Origin: UBA652 sp964598235
GTDB taxonomy: Bacteria > Pseudomonadota > Gammaproteobacteria > Nitrosococcales > Methylophagaceae
Assembly: GCA_964598235.1 (NCBI GenBank)
Contig: CAZRAY010000001.1
Coordinates: 62,001 to 126,000, forward strand
DNA: 64,000 nt
Reading direction: 5' to 3'
Part shown: one piece after another, positions 1 through 9,351 of the stretch
Layout: the number at the start of each line of letters is the position of its first letter
How positions within the stretch are numbered: position 1 is the first letter of the stretch
Translations under genes and position numbers: made by a program
Notes under the pieces: generated by a model
Told to the model about the DNA's origin: nothing
The model's database searches: none
Seen by the model: the letters and a program-made list of their open reading frames with translations, nothing else

Positions 1-1
1 T

Positions 2-523
2 TTAGCACAGATAAAACATCTTAAACCTGATATTGTTATTCTCGATTTAGCGATGCCAGGCATGGATGGGCTTACGGTACTTGAACTTGCAAAATTAGAA
101 TTGCCACAATTAGTCGTTGTTATTGTTACGAGCTATGATGACCGTGCCTATTTGGATAGGGCGATTGAATTGGGTGCAAATGCTTATGTATTGAAAGACG
201 GGGCAGGCGGTAATATTGTGAAGTGTCTAGAGACAGTTAATCAAGGGGGTATCTATATTAGTTCTACTTTGGGCAGCCACACACCGAAACTTCCTTCTTT
301 GGGTCAGGATGTGGATTTATTAAATACGTTATCGAGTATTGAACGTAAAGTACTTTATTTGGTGGCTAAATTTAAAACAAGCAAAGAGATTGGGCTTGAG
401 TTGGGGCTCAGTTATCGCACGATACAAACCCATCGTTCGAATATTAGTGCAAAATTGGGCATAAAAGGCTCTCATAAATTAATGAGTTTTGCCCGCGAGC
501 ATGAAAATGGATTATTAAACTGA
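2..523 (+). CDS. LuxR/NarL-type response regulator, 5' end missing
   Basis: The reading frame is open from the left edge of the window, so the N-terminus is missing. The visible part begins just before the phospho-acceptor strand (VILDLAMPGMDG, Asp at the end of the beta strand), followed by the VTSYDD and YVLKD strands (switch Thr/Ser and conserved Lys). A C-terminal helix-turn-helix of the LuxR/NarL class follows (motif SSIERKVLYLVAKFKTSKEI, then TIQTHRSNISAKLG). It is a transcriptional regulator that should bind DNA after phosphorylation by a sensor kinase, which must lie outside the window. The HTH core departs a little from the usual LTxRE motif. A strong hairpin follows the stop codon. 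Confidence 0.9.
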   Translation, partial: LAQIKHLKPDIVILDLAMPGMDGLTVLELAKLELPQLVVVIVTSYDDRAYLDRAIELGANAYVLKDGAGGNIVKCLETVNQGGIYISSTLGSHTPKLPSLGQDVDLLNTLSSIERKVLYLVAKFKTSKEIGLELGLSYRTIQTHRSNISAKLGIKGSHKLMSFAREHENGLLN

Positions 524-537
524 AGTGTTATTTAACT

Positions 538-581
538 AAGCGAAGGCCACTTTGTTCTAACAACAAAGTGGCCTTTCGCTT
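538..581. terminator. Bidirectional hairpin terminator
   Basis: A near-perfect inverted repeat of about 19-20 bp (left arm AAGCGAAGGCCACTTTGTT, right arm its complement with one extra A), with a 5-base loop. It lies between two convergent genes, the response regulator ending at 523 and the FadL-type gene ending at 608, so it probably serves both. Confidence 0.85.
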
Positions 582-607
582 AAAATTTAGTTGAAACTTT
601 TTTTAGT

Positions 608-1876
608 CTAGAATAGTTTCGTCCAACCTAATTCAAGTTGGTATTGCTTCATTTCTAACTCAACCGATTGCGTTGGGCTGATGAAGCCGCGTACGCTTTC
701 GCTGGGCGCGTACATGGCGGCGAAATGAATGGCTTGTTTGCCATTATCGAATTTTTTGGTGAAGCCAGCTGTGATATGTTTTCTCATCACGCCGGGCGCC
801 AAGATATTAAAGAATACTTCCGAAGAAGGGATAGGTTGGTCACCGACACTATAGCCCACGCGCCAAGTCCAATCGTTTGCCGCTTCCCATTTGGCGCCGA
901 GTTTAATGGTGGTTATATCATCCCAACCAAAGCCGACCCCATTATCACCACCGAGGCATGAGGAGACCTGCCCCATCATACATTGACCAAAAGCAGGCAG
1001 AATGCCATTACCAATAGCATCAATATCGCCATACCATATTCTTTGCACATCTAAGGCAAGCGTTACGGCATTGCTTGCTTTCCAAGCGACTCCAATCGTT
1101 GCGGTGGCAGGCACATCAAAATCACCTTGCTCTGCAAATAGGCCACGATAATCATCAAACTCTTGCATATAGACTTTTGAGCGATAATGCCCACCCAAGG
1201 TGACTGTATTACCGACAGGCAGCATAAAGCCGATATTCACCCCCGCGCCAAATGCATAATCATGGCCATTATCAGATAGGTTGCTAGGCGATGTAGAGAA
1301 CCCTGCAAAGCTATTGATCCCTTTTATTTCGAACCATTGATAAGCTAATATTGCTGAGGCACCAATCGATGCACCATTATCAAATTGATAAGCGACGCTG
1401 GGTGTGATGAAAAGCTGAGCAAGATCAACCCCTGTTTTGCCTGCACCAAAGGTGCCATTTGGCGCAATATGGCTGGAATACGATGTGTTCATACCGCCAT
1501 TGCCAAATAGAGCTGCGCCAACGGTAATACGATCATTTAATCGTTTGCTGATCCCCATTTCGGGTAATACAAAATAATTGCGGTCACTGCGTACTTTCCC
1601 TGGTGCTAAAGCAGCATTAGGTGGTGGAGAAGGATTGCCTGATACTTCATAGCTGCGGCGTGGGCTGAATAATGCAGCCGTTGCGTCAAAACGATCTTCA
1701 ATTAGGCTTAATCCAGCAGGGTTAGTGGCCATGATTAAGGTGTCTTGTGGCAATGCAATGCCTGCCCCACCCATCGCCCGAGATTGAATACCGTAACCGT
1801 GGGCAAAATAACCATTCGTCGCGAGGGCTGGCAAGGAAATAGCAGAGAGTAGAAATAGAGAGATAAGCCGTAACAT
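608..1876 (-). CDS. FadL/OmpP1/TodX family outer membrane transport protein
   Basis: 422 residues, in the usual size range of the family. A signal peptide (about residues 1-19, ending LPALA) is followed by the diagnostic mature N-terminus TNGYFAHGYGIQSRAMGGAG and a TNPAGL motif, the inner hatch segment of FadL proteins. The rest alternates short amphipathic strands and ends in ...LELGWTKLF with a terminal Phe, as expected for a beta-barrel inserted by the Bam machinery. FadL proteins admit hydrophobic compounds (long-chain fatty acids, hydrocarbons, aromatic compounds) through the outer membrane; the substrate cannot be told here. The gene stands alone and is convergent with the upstream regulator. 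No FadR-like operator was recognised in the 199 bp upstream. Confidence 0.9.
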   Translation of the reverse strand: MLRLISLFLLSAISLPALATNGYFAHGYGIQSRAMGGAGIALPQDTLIMATNPAGLSLIEDRFDATAALFSPRRSYEVSGNPSPPPNAALAPGKVRSDRNYFVLPEMGISKRLNDRITVGAALFGNGGMNTSYSSHIAPNGTFGAGKTGVDLAQLFITPSVAYQFDNGASIGASAILAYQWFEIKGINSFAGFSTSPSNLSDNGHDYAFGAGVNIGFMLPVGNTVTLGGHYRSKVYMQEFDDYRGLFAEQGDFDVPATATIGVAWKASNAVTLALDVQRIWYGDIDAIGNGILPAFGQCMMGQVSSCLGGDNGVGFGWDDITTIKLGAKWEAANDWTWRVGYSVGDQPIPSSEVFFNILAPGVMRKHITAGFTKKFDNGKQAIHFAAMYAPSESVRGFISPTQSVELEMKQYQLELGWTKLF

Positions 1877-2075
1877 AAGGATTTACCAAAAATAGGGGAG
1901 TGAACCGACGCATTATACGGCCTTATCCCAGATAAGTTTAACTCTATTTTTAGATACTTATATTTGGAAATGAAATATAAGATCGTTTATTATGGATAAA
2001 ATCCAATAATAAAATCAATAGGACTTAGGTTTTTTAAAACAGTCGTGTGAGAGAGGTTAACCGATTAGTCATCTA

Positions 2076-2651
2076 TTATTGAATGTCTACTAACGATGAT
2101 TTTTGTATTTGTTCAATGGCTTGTTTGCCAAGAATGGCAAGCGTAGGATCCTGTGCTATGGCTTGATTTATGCTATCTATTGCGTTGGGTTTTCCAATTA
2201 GTCCTAGACCGCGAATCGTATTTTCTAAATAACCGAGATTTAATTTACGCATGTTATTGCTAAGGTAAGCATCACGATTTTGCTTAGATATCTGATCAAG
2301 CGTTTGTTCATCAAATAAATTGCCACCATCGGTTTTTAACCACGCTTGGCGTATTTCATAGTTCTCATTCGCTTTTTTACGAGCAACCCGTTGTAATTCT
2401 TCCGGGATTCCTCGCTGTAAAATATTAATAAGTAAGGGCGAAATATCAACCTCTAGTTTATCGAATGCCTGTTGAAAATCATTCAAAGCACTATTCGCAC
2501 CACAGTCCATTGCGAGTAACTGAAATATTTGAAATTTTATATTTGGTGCTAGTTGGGCATCAACGTTTTTTTCTACGGCATGTGCTAATGACGCCATATT
2601 TAACGCTAGAAAGATAATAAAAAGTCGAAGCATATTGAGTATCTGGCGCAT
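2076..2651 (-). CDS. Secreted alpha-helical protein of unknown function
   Basis: 191 residues. The N-terminus (MRQILNMLRLFIIFLALNMA...AHA) looks like a signal peptide cleaved after about residue 25. The mature part is helical. Its second half (about residues 120-190: LNLGYLENTIRGLGLIGKPN...AIAQDPTLAILGKQAIEQI) has the spacing of HEAT-like repeats. I do not recognise a family. It starts 17 bp after the stop of the metalloprotease-like lipoprotein gene (2669-3634), so the two are probably co-transcribed and may act together in the periplasm or outside the cell. One or two Cys residues lie near residue 50. Confidence 0.65.
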   Translation of the reverse strand: MRQILNMLRLFIIFLALNMASLAHAVEKNVDAQLAPNIKFQIFQLLAMDCGANSALNDFQQAFDKLEVDISPLLINILQRGIPEELQRVARKKANENYEIRQAWLKTDGGNLFDEQTLDQISKQNRDAYLSNNMRKLNLGYLENTIRGLGLIGKPNAIDSINQAIAQDPTLAILGKQAIEQIQKSSLVDIQ

Positions 2652-2668
2652 AAAGACCTTCTTAATAT

Positions 2669-3634
2669 TTAGTTTGCTAGAAATATACCGTCATCCCATA
2701 AACGACGTGCTTGGTTTGGGCATTCAGCATTATTTGTTCCACCAATACAGTTCACGGTAGCTTGTCCTGGGCGTGCGTTGTAGAGGCTATTAATTGATGA
2801 GCTAGTATTAAAATGTGCGCGGAATACCTGTCCTTCCGTTATAAATCCCCGTATATCAGAGCATTGCGCCATCATATTTGTATTGTCAAAATTTGTAGAA
2901 GTACCGCTGCATGAGATTGAATGTTGAAGGCTTAATGCATGGCCCAATTCATGAGAAAGCAAATCATTCCCTGTATTTTGACCCATCACAATTCGGTCGC
3001 CAAAATTTGACCAGCCCCACGTGGTTGCGCCTTCAACCGTATTGATCCAATAGATATTAATACGGCCATTGATAAAGCCGATATCATTAGAAAAATCATC
3101 CCAATTACGGGTATCGCCACCAACGGAATTGAGTATGGCATCATCAATGTCTGGATCTGATGTCGCATCTCGGATTTCGAATTCACCGAAACGAATCCCC
3201 ATCCTTTCTGCATCCCAAATTGCAGCGGTGCGAATGCAAGCATCAATAGCGTGCATTCTCTGATCTGCAAAAGGACCTTGAACAATCCAGACGGTAACGG
3301 GAACAGATAATCGATCCCCTAAGTTCATGGCAAAACGGTCATCACCTCCCGTCCAGGCCATCGGCGCACGTTGCGGCGCGCGATCTTCACCAAAACTAAT
3401 GGCTTCATTTCTATTGGGAGAAGTTGCATTTGATAGTTCACCGACATTAAAGTCAATGACCGCTGTACTATTGGCAACATAACCTCGCTCGCTCACTGGG
3501 CCGCTTGCACCTTGCCCATCGACCAATAAACCAGCCTCGCCAGCACTATTTGCTAATTCAATCTCATCATGGCACCCAGAGAGTACGGATGAGAGTGCAA
3601 TGCATAATATTATTTTGTGAATAGCCTTGTTCAT
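2669..3634 (-). CDS. Lipoprotein with metzincin-type zinc protease motif
   Basis: 321 residues. A lipoprotein signal ends in LSGC, so Cys21 should be lipidated. Residues 228-238 read HELGHALSLQH, the HExxHxxxxxH zinc-binding motif of metzincin metalloproteases (His228, Glu229, His232, His238). A candidate Met-turn (NTNMM, Met254/255) lies 16-17 residues downstream, as in that clan. The region between (about 100-225) would form the upper subdomain. Three Cys pairs (for example 133/242/258) could form disulfides. This suggests an envelope-anchored, possibly surface-exposed protease; no named family is recognised and the substrate is unknown. It is followed after 17 bp by the secreted helical protein at 2076-2651, an obvious partner candidate. 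Confidence 0.75.
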   Translation of the reverse strand: MNKAIHKIILCIALSSVLSGCHDEIELANSAGEAGLLVDGQGASGPVSERGYVANSTAVIDFNVGELSNATSPNRNEAISFGEDRAPQRAPMAWTGGDDRFAMNLGDRLSVPVTVWIVQGPFADQRMHAIDACIRTAAIWDAERMGIRFGEFEIRDATSDPDIDDAILNSVGGDTRNWDDFSNDIGFINGRINIYWINTVEGATTWGWSNFGDRIVMGQNTGNDLLSHELGHALSLQHSISCSGTSTNFDNTNMMAQCSDIRGFITEGQVFRAHFNTSSSINSLYNARPGQATVNCIGGTNNAECPNQARRLWDDGIFLAN

Positions 3635-3733
3635 GGATTCCTCCAGTCATTTTGCTATGTTTTCAAGCAGCAATTCAACTTTAAACCTCTATTTAGGAGA
3701 TGTCAATAAGATATTTTGAGCCGCGGTCTTTTG

Positions 3734-6484
3734 TTAATGCGCCACCTCCCAGTTATCGCCAGCACCCACATCAACGATGAGAGGTACAGCAAGCGATGCT
3801 GCTTTTTCCATTAGTTGTTTAATTTGTTTACCTGCATCATCGACTTGGTCTGTTGGGATTTCAAATACCAGTTCATCATGCACTTGCATAATCATTCGAA
3901 TTTGGCTGTTGGCCTCTTCTTGCAACCAGACTTGGATATCACACATGGCGCGCTTGATAATATCAGCTGCTGTGCCTTGCATGGGCGCATTAATGGCCGT
4001 GCGTTCGGCATATTGGCGGCGCATCCCATTGCTGGCATTGATCTCAGGTAGATAGAGCCGGCGACCAAATAGGGTTTCGACATAACCATCTATTTTAGCT
4101 TGCTCACGGGTATCGTTCATATAGCGTTGCACACCTGGATAGCGGGCAAAGTAGGTTTCCATATATTCGGCTGCTTGGAAGCGCTCAATACCGAGCTGCT
4201 TGGATAAACCGTGAGCAGACATGCCATAAATTAACCCAAAGTTAATCGCCTTGGCGCTGCGGCGTTGATCATTATCCACGTCATCAAGCTCAACCCCAAA
4301 AATCTCAGCAGCGGTGTGGCGGTGAATATCTTCACCGCTGGAAAATGCCTTGAGTAGGCTGTCATCTTCTGATAAATGCGCCATGATGCGGAGTTCAATT
4401 TGAGAATAATCGGCGGCTAAAATTGTATAGCCATCTGGCGCAACAAAGGCTTCACGGATCTTGCGACCCTCAGCGCTGCGAATCGGGATGTTTTGCAAAT
4501 TGGGATCAGATGAGGATAAGCGACCTGTGGCGGTGACCGCTTGATGATAAGAGGTATGCACCCGCCCTGTTTTTGGACTCACCTGCTCTGGCAAGCGATC
4601 GGTGTAGGTTGATTTAAGTTTGCTTAGGCTGCGGTGCGCCATAATAATAGTGGGCAACTCATGGCCATCATCAGCCAGTTCTTGGAGCACGGCTTCTGCG
4701 GTAGAAGGTTGGCCTTTAGGTGTTTTTTTCTTAATTGGCAGGCCGAGTTGCACATAGAGAATGTCTTGCAGTTGCTTGGGCGAGCCTAAATTAAATTCTT
4801 TATCAGCGATAACAAAGGCTTGCTTTTCTTGATCAGCAATTTGAATCGCCAGTGCATCGCTTTGTTGCTGTAACATCCAGAAATCGATATTCACGCCATT
4901 ACGCTCTAAGGTGTTGAGCACCGGGATCAGCGGCATATCAATCGTTTGATAGACTTCGAGTAAGCTGGGAATGGCTTGTAATTGCGGCCATAGGGTTTGA
5001 TGCAGTTGCAATGTAATATCCGCATCTTCAGCGGCATAAGGCGCGGCGACATTGATATCAATTTGGTCAAAAGTCAGCTGTTTTTTGCCTTTACCCGCGA
5101 CATCTTCAAAATGAATAGTGCTGCGGCCTAGATAACGTTCGGCGAGGGAATCCATGTCATGGCGAGTTGCCGTGCTGTTGAGCACATAGGATTGCAACAT
5201 AGTGTCATGTTTAATGCCTTGCAGATCAATGCTATGGTTCAACAGAATATGACGATCATATTTTAGATTTTGGCCAACTTTATATTGCTGAGGATCTTCA
5301 AGTAGCGGTTTAAGCAAGGCAAGCGTGTCATCCAGATCGAGTTGCTCTGGTGCGCCGGGATAGCTATGCGTGAGCGGTACATAAGCGGCTTCGCCCGCTG
5401 TAATGGCAAAAGAAACCCCAACAATGTGGGCTTCAAGGTAATTGAGGCTGGTGGTTTCGGTGTCGAATGCAAATAAATCGGTAGCGGTTAAGCGCGAGAT
5501 CCAATCTTGCAGTCTTTCCTGAGTAAAAATGGTTTCGTAATCTATTTTTTCCACTTTATCAGGGATGACGACATCGTCATCCGCACTGTGGCGAGGGTTC
5601 GCATTGGATTTGGCAGGTTCAGCAATGGAGCCGCCTAATTCTTTTAGCCAAGTTTTGAATTCCAGTTCATGGAATAAATCACTCAACGCATCGGTATCAG
5701 GTGATTGCATCTGCAATTCAGCGGGTGCATAGTCTAACGGCACATCGCATTTAATCGTAGCAAGCTCGTAAGACAAGGGCAAATTAGACACAGCATCACG
5801 TAATTTCTCCCCTAGCTTACCTTTCACTTCATTCGCATGGGCAATCACACCGTCCAAAGTGTCATATTGCTGTAGCAACTTGGTCGCTGTTTTAGGGCCC
5901 ACACTGGGCACACCTGGAATATTGTCGACTTTATCGCCCATCAGCGCGAGATAATCAATAATTCGGGCAGGCGTAATGCCATATTTTTCTTGCACCGCGG
6001 TTTCGTCGGTATAGGTGTTGCTCATGGTATTGATGAGGTGTACATGCTCGTTCACCAGCTGCGCCATATCCTTGTCGCCAGTTGAGATGAGGGTGGACAT
6101 TTTGAGTGCAGTCGCTTGTGCAGCCAGCGTACCAATCACATCATCGGCCTCAACACCTTCGACCATGAGCAGTGGGAATCCCATTGCTTTTACAACCGCA
6201 TGCAGTGGTTCAATTTGCTCGCGCAAATCATCCGGCATCGGTGGGCGAGTCGCTTTATATTCAGGATATAAATCATTGCGAAAGGTTTTGCCCTTGGCAT
6301 CGAATACGACGGCAATATGCTCAGGATTATAATCTCGCAGCAAGCGTTTCATCATATTCACCACACCATAAATAGCCCCGGTCGCTTGCCCTGCGGCATT
6401 CGTCAGTGGCGGCATCGCATGGTAAGCACGATAAAGATAGGAAGAGCCATCAACAAGGACAAAAGGCGGTGATTTATGAGTCAT
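3734..6484 (-). CDS. polA: DNA polymerase I
   Basis: 916 residues, typical for the full three-domain enzyme that fills gaps and removes RNA primers. The N-terminal 5'-3' exonuclease domain (1 to about 290) has LVDGSSYLYRAYHA, GVEADDVIGTLA and STGDKDMAQLV. The 3'-5' proofreading domain is intact: FDTETTSL, NLKYDRHIL and AAEDADITL supply the acidic metal ligands. The polymerase domain has motif A (DYSQIELRIMAH), motif B (RRSAKAINFGLIYG) and motif C (QVHDEL). The ATG at 6484 gives the standard N-terminus. Its neighbourhood with a DUF2782 gene and thrB is common in gammaproteobacteria. Here a rhomboid gene and a membrane protein gene lie between polA and the DUF2782 gene. Confidence 0.98.
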   Translation of the reverse strand: MTHKSPPFVLVDGSSYLYRAYHAMPPLTNAAGQATGAIYGVVNMMKRLLRDYNPEHIAVVFDAKGKTFRNDLYPEYKATRPPMPDDLREQIEPLHAVVKAMGFPLLMVEGVEADDVIGTLAAQATALKMSTLISTGDKDMAQLVNEHVHLINTMSNTYTDETAVQEKYGITPARIIDYLALMGDKVDNIPGVPSVGPKTATKLLQQYDTLDGVIAHANEVKGKLGEKLRDAVSNLPLSYELATIKCDVPLDYAPAELQMQSPDTDALSDLFHELEFKTWLKELGGSIAEPAKSNANPRHSADDDVVIPDKVEKIDYETIFTQERLQDWISRLTATDLFAFDTETTSLNYLEAHIVGVSFAITAGEAAYVPLTHSYPGAPEQLDLDDTLALLKPLLEDPQQYKVGQNLKYDRHILLNHSIDLQGIKHDTMLQSYVLNSTATRHDMDSLAERYLGRSTIHFEDVAGKGKKQLTFDQIDINVAAPYAAEDADITLQLHQTLWPQLQAIPSLLEVYQTIDMPLIPVLNTLERNGVNIDFWMLQQQSDALAIQIADQEKQAFVIADKEFNLGSPKQLQDILYVQLGLPIKKKTPKGQPSTAEAVLQELADDGHELPTIIMAHRSLSKLKSTYTDRLPEQVSPKTGRVHTSYHQAVTATGRLSSSDPNLQNIPIRSAEGRKIREAFVAPDGYTILAADYSQIELRIMAHLSEDDSLLKAFSSGEDIHRHTAAEIFGVELDDVDNDQRRSAKAINFGLIYGMSAHGLSKQLGIERFQAAEYMETYFARYPGVQRYMNDTREQAKIDGYVETLFGRRLYLPEINASNGMRRQYAERTAINAPMQGTAADIIKRAMCDIQVWLQEEANSQIRMIMQVHDELVFEIPTDQVDDAGKQIKQLMEKAASLAVPLIVDVGAGDNWEVAH

Positions 6485-6596
6485 ATTTTTGGAATACTAA
6501 AATTTGTGCTAGAAAGCGGTAAGACTATCATATTTTGCATCAATGACTCAGGTGAACTATGATTCCTGACTGGTTTATAACGTTTGGTGCCACACA

Positions 6597-7990
6597 GTGA
6601 TAATTATCCCCTTCGATAAAAAATTAGATTGGAAAAATCCGCCTGTTATTACTTTTGCATTTCAATCAGGAGATAACCAGAAATATGGGGAAACAATAGA
6701 CTATTACTATGATTCCAGCCTGGCCAAAATAGAGTTACCTTGGTTTAAAGAGGCGCTTATTGAGCAAGGCGAGCAGAAGTTTGTGCGGCAGTGGGAAGGT
6801 GAATTTGAGGAGCGATATAGTCCTTGGTTTTTTTCGATGCAATCAAATAAAGAATTTATGGATCAGCTGCAGGCAGACCAAATTATAAAAAAAACGAATA
6901 TAGATTACCAAGAGTGGAAAGAAAAGAGAGCAGAGATCAACCAGAGATTGGTTAATAATGTATCTCACGAATATGCATATAAAACAGCTGAGCCAACTAT
7001 TGTCACCAGTATAACCCATATGTTTTTACATGCTGGTTTGGGGCATCTTTTAGGCAATATGCTATTTTTAATGGCGGTGGGGTTTATTGTTGAACTAACG
7101 ATGCAACGCTGGATGTATTTATTGGCTTATTTGACCAGTGGAATAGGATCTGTCGCATTCTATACGGTCTTCGTAACACCCAGTCTCATACCGTCATTAG
7201 GTGCATCGGGTGCGATTGCAGGATTAATGGGTATGTATGCCGTATTATTCAATGTCCGAAAAATTCGGTTTTTTTACTTTATTTTTGTATATTTTGATTA
7301 TATTAAGTTGCCAGCAATTTATTTGTTAGCATTGTGGTTGGGTTTTGAGATCTACCAACAACTGGCTTATTCTGCTGAGAGTAATGTCAATTATCTCGCG
7401 CATATTGGAGGCTTGATATCGGGTGGATTGATTGCATTCGCAATGCAGCAGTTGATGGCTTCTAAAATTAATCAGGATTATTTAGATGAAAATGACGAGC
7501 AAGCTTTGCTTGATCAATCATTGGAAAAGGCCAATGGCTATATGCGAGATTTAGAATATGAGAAGGCCTTGCCTATTTTGGACAAAATGATTGGCAAGCC
7601 CCCCATAATAGAGAAGTTTTATATCAATATTATCGGGCGAGTAAACTGGATAGAAGTTCTGATGCATATCATCGCGCAGCGATAAAAATATTGACCCTCG
7701 TGGATAAGGATGCCGCAACGGAGAGGTTAATGCTTGAAACATTGGGTGACTATCTTGAGGTACCAAAATCTAAAATGACCGTATCGCTATTGAATACCTT
7801 ATTTCGACGCTTTGTCGCCAAGCCTGAAGCAATCAAAACAATTGAAAAAATACTGACCATTATGCGACGGCAGCCCGATAAATTTCCTTTGCTATCGACT
7901 AATCTCTCCGTATTTTCTAATCATTTATCTCGTTTTGGTGAGAAGCAGAAAGCAGCAGAGTACCAATCGTATATTAAGCCAGAGGTGTAG
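6597..7990 (+). pseudogene. Rhomboid-family intramembrane protease with helical tail, frameshifted
   Basis: The first frame (6597-7685, GTG start) has the rhomboid core: a loop and helix ITHMFLHAGLGHLLGNMLFL, catalytic Ser204 in GASGAIAG, and catalytic His269 in AHIGG. It also carries the start of a helical, TPR-like tail. After the C6 run at 7599-7604 this frame turns into unlikely sequence and stops at 7685. The -1 frame continues without a break from the same point (PHNREVLYQYYRASKLD...) to 7990 and is clearly the rest of the tail. One missing C explains this; it may be a real mutation or a read error. The N-terminus also goes from PPVITF straight to FQSGDNQKYGE, where relatives as I recall them have a first membrane helix. 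If both changes are real, the gene is decaying. The protease core itself is uninterrupted. Confidence 0.8.
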
Positions 7991-9230
7991 TTTGTGTTTT
8001 TTCCAAAAATTGAATCAAGGCATTAACGTCAGAACTTGTCTCATGTTCGGGATGATTTTTTCTTAGGAACGATAAAATGGGTGCTGCTTTTTCATCTTGA
8101 GATAAATCTTCAATAAATATTTTTGCCACCATTAGATAGAGCGGAGGCGTATCGGTATTATTAGGATACTTCTGATGGAAGCCGTTGATTAATAATATGG
8201 CTTCTTTAAAGTGGCGTGTTTTTCGCATTTCGGTGGCAAGCGGAAAATAATCAGTTGCATTTTTGGGTTTAAAGCTTGGATCCGCCTTGAGGCAATCCAG
8301 ATAGACATTGAGTGCGATTCTTAATTTGTTTGCAGGTATCGCACGGGTAATCATTTCTTTACCATGGATGGTGAGTTGTTTTGTCTCGCCCATTATCTTG
8401 ATAAGGTTATGAAATTTTTGGCGTAAGGTAATGTCCTCAGGCTCTTCTTTGATGGATGCAATCAATAATTCTTTTGCAGCATCATATTTGTCATTTTCAA
8501 TGAGTTGATCAAGCTCGTTTAACACAACATCTTGGGGGGCTTCTTCAACCTTATCTTCATCCGGAACATCATATCCCAGATCGTCGTGATGTTGATACAT
8601 TACATACCCCATCATGGCATACATTACCCACGCAAAATATATTTCAAAGAAGATGCCTAGAAAGGCATAAAGGATACCGGGGTCATCAGGTGCAAGAAAG
8701 TAAAAAAGGGCCGCTGCAGAACCATTGAGTAGGAATAGAAATCCATAGAGCACAGCATAAGTCCAGCCCACACTTCTGATGAGAAAAAGTAAGTTGACCG
8801 GGTTGATCGCCGCAAGAAAACTGTGCGTATAAGCCAAGGTCATAATGCTGGCAGGTAATACAAACAGATAAAAAATGGTGAAAATTATATTAAAAACAGA
8901 AGGAGAGCCAGAGACGTCTTGGGAGAACAGCAGGAAACCAGGTAAGGCAAAAATAAAGAACTGCTTAAAAGGCAGCTCATAGCCATCACCCAGAGTTTGT
9001 TCGTTAAGCTTGGGCGCTTCAAGATTCCCGTCGGAGGTGTTTTGAAGGATTTCTAGGCCATATTTTATCCAAGCGAAGCTAATGAGGATAACAACAAAAA
9101 TGCTTGGGATGAGAGAGAGTAAAAAGGAAAAAAGCAATAAGGCGATCAATCCCGCCCCTTTGAGTGGCAACAAGAAAAAGGAAGGAATTGTTGCCCATAA
9201 TGGCGTGATATCGTCGGTTTGGTATCTCAT
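7974..9230 (-). CDS. Multi-pass membrane protein with helical-repeat C-terminal tail
   Basis: 418 residues in two parts. Residues 1 to about 225 contain some five to six hydrophobic helices (for example FFLLPLKGAGLIALLLFSFL, then SIFVVILISFAW, with further helices near 90-225). They are followed by an acidic linker (DEDKVEEAPQ). Residues about 240-415 are soluble helices of TPR-like character (ENDKYDAAKELLIASI, LRIALNVYLDCLKADPS, FKEAILLINGFHQKYPNN). No enzyme motif is seen. The membrane part is reminiscent of DUF4013-type proteins, a weak call. The gene converges with the rhomboid gene, their 3' ends overlapping by 17 bp, and the rhomboid has a tail of the same style, which suggests linked roles. 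Confidence 0.7.
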   Translation of the reverse strand: MRYQTDDITPLWATIPSFFLLPLKGAGLIALLLFSFLLSLIPSIFVVILISFAWIKYGLEILQNTSDGNLEAPKLNEQTLGDGYELPFKQFFIFALPGFLLFSQDVSGSPSVFNIIFTIFYLFVLPASIMTLAYTHSFLAAINPVNLLFLIRSVGWTYAVLYGFLFLLNGSAAALFYFLAPDDPGILYAFLGIFFEIYFAWVMYAMMGYVMYQHHDDLGYDVPDEDKVEEAPQDVVLNELDQLIENDKYDAAKELLIASIKEEPEDITLRQKFHNLIKIMGETKQLTIHGKEMITRAIPANKLRIALNVYLDCLKADPSFKPKNATDYFPLATEMRKTRHFKEAILLINGFHQKYPNNTDTPPLYLMVAKIFIEDLSQDEKAAPILSFLRKNHPEHETSSDVNALIQFLEKTQTTPLA

Positions 9231-9351
9231 TATATTTCTGTAAACTCTTGTAGATTGTTCTGGCGGAAGTTTGAAATTTATTTTCTTCTATCCAAGGGCT
9301 GAAAGTGCTATCTTAAGCTATAACGATATCGTGATAAAGCGGAGGGATGTT

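Noticed and set aside
668..961. Long open frame opposite the FadL-type gene
   Set aside because: It is a shadow frame; the minus-strand FadL-family protein has a signal peptide and full family motifs over the same bases.
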